From Doryteuthis pealeii (lineage: Eukaryota > Mollusca > Cephalopoda > Myopsida > Loliginidae), in contig CM042150.1 in the NCBI GenBank assembly GCA_023376005.1, positions 72,159,349-72,223,348 on the forward strand: a stretch of 64,000 nt of DNA. The letters run 5' to 3'. The translations under genes were made by a program, and so were the position numbers. Below the pieces are notes generated by a model. That model was given only the letters and a program-made list of their open reading frames with translations, made no database searches and was not told the DNA's origin. Shown in pieces: positions 54,195 to 64,000 of this stretch; the first letter of the stretch is position 1; each line of letters opens with the position of its first letter.

Positions 54195-57100
54195 GGTTTA
54201 ACCATTTAGTTTAGCACAAGACTAGAAATATGAGGTACACGATGAGAATTGAACACACTATCAATGGTCTACTCAGCTACCCTATTAACCATTGCATCAT
54301 ACTTGATGACCTGGTAAAATGTCAAGAGTAAGTATTTAGTTTATCACAAGACTATAAATATGGGAAACCAGATGAAAATTAAATCCATTAATAATGGTCT
54401 GTTGGTCTGGCTTATTAACCATTGCTTCATTGTTGATGATCATGAAAGGTGTCAAGAGTAACCACTTCGTTTAGGACAGGACCAGATATATGGGGTACCC
54501 AATGAGAATTGAACACAGTAACTATGGCCTGCTGGGCTAGCTTATTAACCATTGCTTCATTGTTGATGATCATGCAAAATGTCAAGAGTAACCACTTCGT
54601 TTAGGACAGGACCAGATATATGGGGTACCCAATGAGAATTGAACACAGTAACTATGGCCTGCTGGGCTAGCTTATTAACCATTGCATCATTGTTGATGAT
54701 CATGCAAAATGTCAAGAGTAACACTTCGTTTAGGACAGGACCAGAATATGGGGTACCCAATGAGAATTGAACACAGTAACTATGGCCTGCTGGGCTAGCT
54801 TATTAACCATTGCATCATTGTTGATGATCATGCAAAATGTCAAGAGTAACCACTTCGTTTAGGACAGGACCAGATATATGGGGTACCCAATGAGAATTGA
54901 ACACAGTAACTATGGCCTGCTGGGCTAGCTTATTAACCATTGCATCATTGTTGATGATCATGCAAAATGTCAAGAGTAACCACTTCGTTTAGGACAGGAC
55001 CAGATATATGGGGTACCCAATGAGAATTGAACACAGTAACTATGGCCTGCTGGGCTAGCTTATTAACCATTGCATCATTGTGATGATCATGCAAAATGTC
55101 AAGAGTAACCACTTCGTTTAGGACAGGACCAGAATATGGGTACCCAATGAGAATTGAACACAGTAACTATGGCCTGCTGGGCTAGCTTATTAACCATTGC
55201 ATCATTGTTGATGATCATGCAAAATGTCAAGAGTAACCACTTCGTTTAGGACAGGACCAGATATATGGGGTACCCAATGAGAATTGAACACAGTAACTAT
55301 GGCCTGCTGGGCTAGCTTATTAACCATTGCATTATTGTTGATGATCATGCAAAATGTCAAGAGTAACCACTTAGTTTAGGACAGGACCAGATATATGGGG
55401 TACCCAATGAGAATTGAACACAGTAACTATGGCCTGCTGGGCTAGCTTATTAACCATTGCATCATTGTTGATGATCATGCAAAATGTCAAGAGTAACCAC
55501 TTCGTTTAGGACAGGACCAGATATGGGGTACCCAATGAGAATTGAACACAGTAACTATGGCCTGCTGGGCTAGCTTATTAACCATTGCATCATTGTTGAT
55601 GATCATGCAAAATGTCAAGAGTAACCACTTCGTTTAGGACAGGACCAGAATATGGGGTACCCAATGAGAATTGAACACAGTAACTATGGCCTGCTGGGCT
55701 AGCTTATTAACCATTGCATCATTGTTGATGATCATGCAAAATGTCAAGAGTAACACTTCGTTTAGGACAGGACCAGATATATGGGGTACCCAATGAGAAT
55801 TGAACACAGTAACTATGGCCTGCTGGGCTAGCTTATTAACCATTGCATCATTGTTGATGATCATGCAAAATGTCAAGAGTAAACCACTTCGTTTAGGACA
55901 GGACCAGAATATGGGGTACCCAATGAGAATTGAACACAGTAACTATGGCCTGCTGGCTAGCTTATTAACCATTGCATTGTTGATGATCATGCAAAATGTC
56001 AAGAGTAACACTTCGTTTAGGACAGGACCAGATATATGGGGTACCCAATGAGAATTGAACACAGCAACTATGGCCTGCTGGGCTAGCTTATTAACCATTG
56101 CATCATTGTTGATGATCATGCAAAATGTCAAGAGTAAACCACTTCGTTTAGGACAGGACCAGATATATGGGGTACCCAATGAGAATTGAACACAGCAACT
56201 ATGGCCTGCTGGGCTAGCTTATTAACCATTGCATCATTGTTGATGATCATGCAAAATGTCAAGAGTAAACACTTCGTTTAGGACAGGACCAATATATGGG
56301 GTACCCAATGAGAATTGAACACAGTAACTATGGCCTGCTGGGCTAGCTTATTAACCATTGCATCATTGTTGATGATCATGCAAAATGTCAAGAGTAACAC
56401 TTCGTTTAGGACAGGACCAATATATGGGGTACCCAATGAGAATTGAACACAGTAACTATGGCCTGCTGGGCTAGCTTATTAACCATTGCATCATTGTTGA
56501 TGATCATGCAAAATGTCAAGAGTAAACACTTCGTTTAGGACAGGACCAGAATATGGGGTACCCAATGAGAATTGAACACAGTAACTATGGCCTGCTGGGC
56601 TAGCTTATTAACCATTGCATCATTGTTGATGATCATGCAAAATGTCAAGAGTAACACTTCGTTTAGGACAGGACCAGATATATGGGGTACCCAATGAGAA
56701 TTGAACACAGTAACTATGGCCTGCTGGGCTAGCTTATTAACCATTGCATCATTGTTGATGATCATGCAAAATGTCAAGAGTAAACACTTCGTTTAGGACA
56801 GGACCAGAATATGGGGTACCCAATGAGAATTGAACACAGCAACTATGGCCTGCTGGGCTAGCTTATTAACCATTGCATCATTGTTGATGATCATGCAAAA
56901 TGTCAAGAGTAACCACTTCGTTTAGGACAGGACCAGATATATGGGGTACCCAATGAGAATTGAACACAGTAACTATGGCCTGCTGGGCTAGCTTATTAAC
57001 CATTGCATCATTGTTGATGATCATGCAAAATGTCAAGAGTAACCACTTAGTTTAGGACAGGACCAGATATATGGGGTACCCAATGAGAATTGAACACAGT

Positions 57101-60100
57101 AACTATGGCCTGCTGGGCTAGCTTATTAACCATTGCATCATTGTTGATGATCATGCAAAATGTCAAGAGTAACCACTTCGTTTAGGACAGGACCAGATAT
57201 ATGGGGTACCCAATGAGAATTGAACACAGTAACTATGGCCTGCTGGGCTAGCTTATTAACCATTGCATCATTGTTGATGATCATGCAAAATGTCAAGAGT
57301 AACACTTCGTTTAGGACAGGACCAGATATATGGGGTACCCAATGAGAATTGAACACAGTAACTATGGCCTGCTGGGCTAGCTTATTAACCATTGCATCAT
57401 TGTTGATGATCATGCAAAATGTCAAGAGTAAACACTTCGTTTAGGACAGGACCAGAATATATGGGGTACCCAATGAGAATTGAACACAGTAACTATGGCC
57501 TGCTGGGCTAGCTTATTAACCATTGCATCATTGTTGATGATCATGCAAAATGTCAAGAGTAAACACTTCGTTTAGGACAGGACCAGAATATGGGGTACCC
57601 AATGAGAATTGAACACAGTAACTATGGCCTGCTGGGCTAGCTTATTAACCATTGCATCATTGTTGATGATCATGCAAAATGTCAAGAGTAAACACTTCGT
57701 TTAGGACAGGACCAGATATATGGGGTACCCAATGAGAATTGAACACAGCAACTATGGCCTGCTGGGCTAGCTTATTAACCATTGCATCATTGTTGATGAT
57801 CATGCAAAATGTCAAGAGTAAACACTTCGTTTAGGACAGGACCAGAATATATGGGGTACCCAATGAGAATTGAACACAGCAACTATGGCCTGCTGGGCTA
57901 GCTTATTAACCATTGCATCATTGTTGATGATCATGCAAAATGTCAAGAGTAAACACTTCGTTTAGGACAGGACCAGATATATGGGGTACCCAATGAGAAT
58001 TGAACACAGCAACTATGGCCTGCTGGGCTAGCTTATTAACCATTGCATCATTGTTGATGATCATGCAAAATGTCAAGAGTAACCACTTAGTTTAGGACAG
58101 GACCAGATATATGGGGTACCCAATGAGAATTGAACACAGTAACTATGGCCTGCTGGGCTAGCTTATTAACCATTGCATCATTGTTGATGATCATGCAAAA
58201 TGTCAAGAGTAACCACTTCGTTTAGGACAGGACCAGATATATGGGTACCCAATGAGAATTGAACACAGCAACTATGGCCTGCTGGGCTAGCTTATTAACC
58301 ATTGCATCATTGTTGATGATCATGCAAAATGTCAAGAGTAAACACTTCGTTTAGGACAGGACCAGATATATGGGGTACCCAATGAGAATTGAACACAGTA
58401 ACTATGGCCTGCTGGGCTAGCTTATTAACCATTGCATCATTGTTGATGATCATGCAAAATGTCAAGAGTAACCACTTCGTTTAGGACAGGACCAGAAATA
58501 TGGGTACCCAATGAGAATTGAACACAGCAACTATGGCCTGCTGGGCTAGCTTATTAACCATTGCATCATTGTTGATGATCATGCAAAATGTCAAGAGTAA
58601 CCACTTCGTTTAGGACAGGACCAGATATATGGGTACCCAATGAGAATTGAACACAGTAACTATGGCCTGCTGGGCTAGCTTATTAACCATTGCATCATTG
58701 TTGATGATCATGCAAAATGTCAAGAGTAACCACTTCGTTTAGGACAGGACCAGATATATGGGGTACCCAATGAGAATTGAACACAGTAACTATGGCCTGC
58801 TGGGCTAGCTTATTAACCATTGCATCATTGTTGATGATCATGCAAAATGTCAAGAGTAACCACTTCGTTTAGGACAGGACCAGATATATGGGTACCCAAT
58901 GAGAATTGAACACAGCAACTATGGCCTGCTGGGCTAGCTTATTAACCATTGCATCATTGTTGATGATCATGCAAAATGTCAAGAGTAACCACTTAGTTTA
59001 GGACAGGACCAGATATATGGGGTACCCAATGAGAATTGAACACAGTAACTATGGCCTGCTGGGCTAGCTTATTAACCATTGCATCATTGTTGATGATCAT
59101 GCAAAATGTCAAGAGTAACACTTAGTTTAGGACAGGACCAGATATATGGGGTACCCAATGAGAATTGAACACAGTAACTATGGCCTGCTGGGCTAGCTTA
59201 TTAACCATTGCATCATTGTTGATGATCATGCAAAATGTCAAGAGTAACCACTTAGTTTAGGACAGGACCAGATATATGGGGTACCCAATGAGAATTGAAC
59301 ACAGTAACTATGGCCTGCTGGGCTAGCTTATTAACCATTGCATCATTGTTGATGATCATGCAAAATGTCAAGAGTAACCACTTCGTTTAGGACAGGACCA
59401 GATATATGGGGTACCCAATGAGAATTGAACACAGTAACTATGGCCTGCTGGGCTAGCTTATTAACCATTGCATCATTGTTGATGATCATGCAAAATGTCA
59501 AGAGTAACCACTTAGTTTAGGACAGGACCAGATATATGGGGTACCCAATGAGAATTGAACACAGTAACTATGGCCTGCTGGGCTAGCTTATTAACCATTG
59601 CATCATTGTTGATGATCATGCAAAATGTCAAGAGTAACCACTTCGTTTAGGACAGGACCAGATATATGGGGTACCCAATGAGAATTGAACACAGTAACTA
59701 TGGCCTGCTGGGCTAGCTTATTAACCATTGCATCATTGTTGATGATCATGCAAAATGTCAAGAGTAACCACTTAGTTTAGGACAGGACCAGATATATGGG
59801 GTACCCAATGAGAATTGAACACAGTAACTATGGCCTGCTGGGCTAGCTTATTAACCATTGCATCATTGTTGATGATCATGCAAAATGTCAAGAGTAACCA
59901 CTTCGTTTAGGACAGGACCAGATATATGGGTACCCAATGAGAATTGAACACAGTAACTATGGCCTGCTGGGCTAGCTTATTAACCATTGCATCATTGTTG
60001 ATGATCATGCAAAATGTCAAGAGTAACCACTTAGTTTAGGACAGGACCAGATATATGGGGTACCCAATGAGAATTGAACACAGTAACTATGGCCTGCTGG

Positions 60101-61014
60101 GCTAGCTTATTAACCATTGCATCATTGTTGATGATCATGCAAAATGTCAAGAGTAACCACTTAGTTTAGGACAGGACCAGATATGGGGTACCCAATGAGA
60201 ATTGAACACAGTAACTATGGCCTGCTGGGCTAGCTTATTAACCATTGCATCATTGTTGATGATCATGCAAAATGTCAAGAGTAACCACTTAGTTTAGGAC
60301 AGGACCAGATATATGGGGTACCCAATGAGAATTGAACACAGTAACTATGGCCTGCTGGGCTAGCTTATTAACCATTGCATCATTGTTGATGATCATGCAA
60401 AATGTCAAGAGTAACCACTTAGTTTAGGACAGGACCAGATATATGGGGTACCCAATGAGAATTGAACACAGTAACTATGGCCTGCTGGGCTAGCTTATTA
60501 ACCATTGCATCATTGTTGATGATCATGCAAAATGTCAAGAGTAACCACTTCGTTTAGGACAGGACCAGATATATGGGTACCCAATGAGAATTGAACACAG
60601 TAACTATGGCCTGCTGGGCTAGCTTATTAACCATTGCATCATTGTTGATGATCATGCAAAATGTCAAGAGTAACCACTTAGTTTAGGACAGGACCAGATA
60701 TATGGGTACCCAATGAGAATTGAACACAGTAACTATGGCCTGCTGGGCTAGCTTATTAACCATTGCATCATTGTTGATGATCATGCAAAATGTCAAGAGT
60801 AACCACTTCGTTTAGGACAGGACCAGATATATGGGGTACCCAATGAGAATTGAACACAGTAACTATGGCCTGCTGGGCTAGCTTATTAACCATTGCATCA
60901 TTGTTGATGATCATGCAAAATGTCAAGAGTAACCACTTCGTTTAGGACAGGACCAGATATATGGGGTACCCAATGAGAATTGAACACAGTAACTATGGCC
61001 TGCTGGGCTAGCTT
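54195..61014. repeat. Satellite array, 130-bp monomer, about 52 copies
   Basis: The monomer repeats every 129-131 bp (for example CAAGAGTAAC at 54841 and 54971). The first two copies (54195-54455) are strongly diverged and the rest are nearly identical. Variants include CTTCG/CTTAG, TAACCACTT/TAACACTT/TAAACACTT and GATATATGGGG with small deletions. The array stops mid-monomer at 61014. On minus it carries a tRNA-like A box (for example 54937-54947, TGATGCAATGG) and B box (54894-54902, GTTCAATTC) whose starts are 45 nt apart. The 80-95 residue frames across it are artefacts of the repeat. Confidence 0.95.
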
Positions 61015-61059
61015 CAATTTTTTTTTGAGTGTGTCACGGAGCCGATAAGGATGTCAATC

Positions 61060-62010
61060 TTGTGACACCCCCTCCAAAAAAACAAAACAACAAAGAATCG
61101 AATGACATAACTAAGCAAAGGACAGAGAAGGAGATTTAGGTTAACAAACCACGGAAATCTTTATTATAGATGACATAACTACAATTGAATGGTTTGTTCA
61201 TTGGTTTGGTTGTCAATATCGCAGGCCAGGAAGACGTTGGTCATCCACGAAGGCTGGAAATATACTGAAAAAGCACCACAGGCCGGATAGGTGACGTTAA
61301 TTGTGGTCGGATGACAGGTCATTCAGACGACTGGAAATATGCAGGTATAGCATCGCAGGTCGAAAGGTTGACGTTAGTCGTTGTTGACGTATGGGTCTTC
61401 TGGTGGCTGGAAATATGCAGAACGAACCAATGTGAAGAAGCAGGAAACAAGGTTGAAGGACGTCTCGCTGGGGCTGGAAAGAACACAATCGCACAACAGT
61501 AGTTGTTAAAGGAAAGACTACAACCGGAACCAGGTTGTCTCGTTGAGCTGAAGATAGCCAATTGCACACCACTAGTCGGTAAAGAGCTGGCTGTGCCAGC
61601 GCCCACGAGGGATTGCAGGCCTAGTGAAGAAATGACTGAGTGTTGTCCTGATAAGGACAATAGCTGGAACATGGTCAGCTGATGACTGGGTTGAGGCTCG
61701 CCTGAAGAAGGTTAGATCAGGGTCATCAGGAGACTCGATCGTCGGTTGGCTGGAGCGTGTGCGGTTCGCCGGTAGATAGGGGTACGGCAGGAATGTAGGC
61801 AGCAAGGAAACCGGAGCAGAGCCGAGCTGGAAGCAGGTGACCAAGGTAGAGCCGAGCAGGAAGCAGGAGACCAAGGTAGAGCCGAACTGAAGGATTGAAC
61901 CGGAGTCGAAGCTGGATCATGGCCAGGCAGAAGCCAGAGAGAAAAAAAAGGGTTGCCACAAGTGGGTAAAGCTGGAGAGCTCGCCACAAACAAACTGGAT
62001 TTTTTTTAGT
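61060..62010 (+). repeat. LTR-like repeat with internal minisatellite, homologous to 14.06-14.59 kb
   Basis: Diverged internal units recur several times ('GGCTGGAAATATGCAG', 'GCAGGTCGAAAGGTTGACGTTA', 'GAGCCGAGC-GGAAGCAGG-GACCAAGGTA'). A TTTATTATAG reverse polyadenylation-like site lies at about 61159. The proline/serine-rich frames on minus are artefacts of this repeat. The minus strand of 14.06-14.59 kb matches it. Confidence 0.55.
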
Positions 62011-62391
62011 GCCCGAGGCAAATTGAGTAGGTTTGTTTGAGTCACTGAGGTAGCGAACGCTGCACTGCCCAACCGAACTGACGAAGAAGCCGTTGTTATC
62101 TGCTAATATAAGGCACCTACATGGTAGAGTTTGTGTTGATTTAGCGTTGACAAACAGAATTAATTTCTTATTGCCAGTTCAAATTGAAATTTTCCACAGA
62201 TGAATTCTTTGGACTATTAGCAAGCACTTGTTGACTTCATTAATGACCGGTGCATATTATAATGTCCATAAAAATGCATGTTTGTTACAAATTGTAAGTT
62301 TTTCGGTCAGTTGAGAAAGTTCCAGGTCGATTAGAACAGAAATGTGGATGAGCTTGTTTGCCGGCTGACTGACCCAGTTTGGATAAACTAT
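62011..62391. other. Non-coding spacer
   Basis: No gene or repeat was recognised. Confidence 0.3.
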
Positions 62392-62985
62392 TGAAATTTT
62401 ATATGGTACTCGCTTCGGTCTTCACCAGTAGCAGCCCTTAAGGGACAAACGTCGGGTTTCACCGACAAACACCAGCAGCAGCGACGCACCACCCCTTTAT
62501 GGTCACGTGATGTTCTTTATAAAAGGGCTTCGGACATTGAGGATTATTGTCATCAACCCTTGAAAGTCGATAATAACTACCTTCATTCCGCCTAGGATAA
62601 ATTAGAGGTGCCTTTGATATTGGTACAACTTCGGACAAGCTTCTCCTATTGATACTTTCAGTCCACAAGACTGTCGCAGGATTATTCTTGCAAACTATTT
62701 AACTATACCAAATATCTAAACTTTTACTACACACTAACTACGGCTAGACCTCTTACGGTGCTGTGAAACTAAACTGAACTACGGCTATACTTTTTCGGTG
62801 TTGTGAACTTCTCTTCGGTCGCTTGTCTGACCTAAACTATGAACATTCCTAAGAACATTGCCTGCTGTAACCCTATTAATGTGCATTATATGTAATTAAA
62901 CTGTTGTATTCTATATATCGTTGTACAGCTTGTTCCTTGACTTCATGACATGTTTTCTCTCTGCGAACTTATTGTTAAATCTTTA
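62392..62985. repeat. Family D copy without the internal insertion
   Basis: Homologous to both ends of 8603-9924 (ATTGAAATTTTAT, CGGTCTTCAC, CACCGAC, CGGACAAGCTTC, AACTACGGCTA, CGTTGTAC, TTCCTTGA-TTCAT). It has a TATA-like TTTATAAAAGGG at 62516. No coding frame was seen. Confidence 0.6.
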
Positions 62986-64000
62986 TAAAACAGGAGGTGG
63001 AAGAAAAGAGCTAAGATTACGAATGCGACAAGTATTATCCATGCCTGACCAATGAGGCAAGTGTTGGGTTGGGTAAACCAGAATCAGTACCTCGGCGAAT
63101 CCCCAACAGAATTAATGAAGTACACAAATAAAATTATGAAGCGAAGGCACAAATACAAGTTATTTTTTTATTACATGTAACATATAAAAAAAAACAATGT
63201 TGTACAAAAGTACTAAGTTGTACTCACAGTTCTAATTCTCCCTCACTGAAGGCGTTTGGTCTGTAGTCCCTTAACAACTGGCATCAGGGGCCTCGAACTA
63301 AGAGGTCCTTTTGGTTTGGTTTAGTTTACAGCATATCAACCTCAGTGGGTAATTTAATGCCGACTAATTTTTGAAATAAATTCATTCTTAATGGATACTC
63401 AACTTTTTTTTTAATAGACTCATGTATTTCTATTTAACCCATAAATGGGACTCTAACAGGTACGACCACTCCGAATCAGTGAACATGGGAGCAGACAGGG
63501 GTAAGACAATGGGGCCACCTGTTGGCTGTATGTGGTGACCGTGATGTTGAAGGACGGAATCCTGGTTGATAAGCAATCCATGACATGCAACACTCCACTT
63601 AGACCCGTACTTAGGCTAGACAGGCGGTTGGAGAGACCCCCTCCAATCAATCGGCTGGTCACGCCAAGCCCTAGCACTTATATGATTGCCCCAACTTATA
63701 TGATTGCCCCTTATGGCAAGCCCTAACTTTTACCATATGGATGCTAGAAGGTGGTGGCTGAGGGTCTTCATGTACTGGGAATTACGTTAAACTCTATCTG
63801 ATGTAACGTTCCAGCATTTAGAATGTGCTTCACCCTTCTCCAATGTAAACAAATTCGTAAGAGTCGTAATAATTCATTGACGGTAGAAATTCTATGATAC
63901 TCAAATGCAATAATCTAAAGTGTGAAATTTAAAACCCTGCATGCTCTGGGGAAAACTAAGTCTCTCTTTTCTTTCTTATTTCTTTTCTTTTGTTTTCTTC
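62986..64000. other. Non-coding, LTR-like pieces to the window end
   Basis: 63311-63345 resembles the SINE-like insert at 5926-6086. A 17-bp direct repeat ACTTATATGATTGCCCC occurs twice near 63676-63710. The frames at 63453-63726 have no recognised domain. Confidence 0.35.

Noticed and set aside
54841..54970. Functional tRNA genes in the satellite
   Set aside because: A and B boxes match only partly and no consistent cloverleaf with a 7-bp acceptor stem was found by eye.
55634..57425. Several 80-95 residue minus-strand frames with a repeated peptide
   Set aside because: They are translations of the 130-bp satellite; their phase depends only on monomer length variants.
54195..61014. CRISPR-like array
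   Set aside because: Contiguous identical monomers without unique spacers in an animal genome; it is a satellite.
61297..61993. Overlapping Pro/Ser-rich frames on minus
   Set aside because: Reflect the GC-richer, internally repeated LTR-like sequence; several frames are open at once and none shows a domain.

Overview
The window looks like nuclear DNA of an animal, most likely a lophotrochozoan such as a mollusc, and possibly a cephalopod. That placement is inferred from AT-rich, intron-bearing sequence, long (CA)n, (TA)n and (CT)n microsatellites, a very dense load of decayed LTR retrotransposons, and an animal-type phosphonate-degrading enzyme gene. No bacterial operon, rRNA gene, functional tRNA gene or CRISPR array was seen.

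The only apparently intact host gene is a two-exon, plus-strand gene for phosphonoacetaldehyde hydrolase (phosphonatase, PhnX-like, HAD superfamily) at 50651-53942. Its exons join in phase across a 2.45 kb intron to give a full-length enzyme of about 280 residues with recognisable catalytic motifs. A tandem array of about 52 copies of a 130-bp monomer begins about 250 bp after its stop codon and runs to 61014. On the minus strand the monomer carries tRNA-like A and B boxes at tRNA spacing.

The left 41 kb is a graveyard of mobile elements. In order: the end of a gypsy pol (1-438); a 5'-truncated LINE (minus, about 706-1440); an integrase and LTR fragment of 'family A' (plus, 1455-2736); a nearly complete but dead gypsy element 'B' (minus, 7543 to 2737) hit by a 1,030-bp solo LTR with a 4-bp target duplication and by a 161-bp SINE-like insert with a 10-bp duplication; nested LTR remnants (7.6-11 kb); LTR copies of further families; a 3' end of family A (15.67-16.11 kb); a gypsy gag/protease relic on plus abutting a pol relic on minus (17.0-18.85 kb); a second family A element (plus, 19064-21842); more LTR copies (22-30 kb); a possible Pao-like gag relic; a truncated element E (minus, 32.66-33.70 kb); a hAT transposase relic (plus, 33.70-34.98 kb); an inverted-repeat retroelement leader (35.19-35.79 kb); and a full-length but inactive family A element with both LTRs and a 5-bp target duplication (minus, 36652-41336).

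From 41.3 to 50.6 kb the DNA is AT-rich, with several long foldbacks and a decayed minus-strand copy of an unnamed invertebrate repeat-associated protein. From 61 to 64 kb there are further LTR-like sequences homologous to segments near 8.6-9.9 kb and 14.1-14.6 kb. Every retroelement and transposase frame seen is broken by frameshifts, stops or active-site substitutions.
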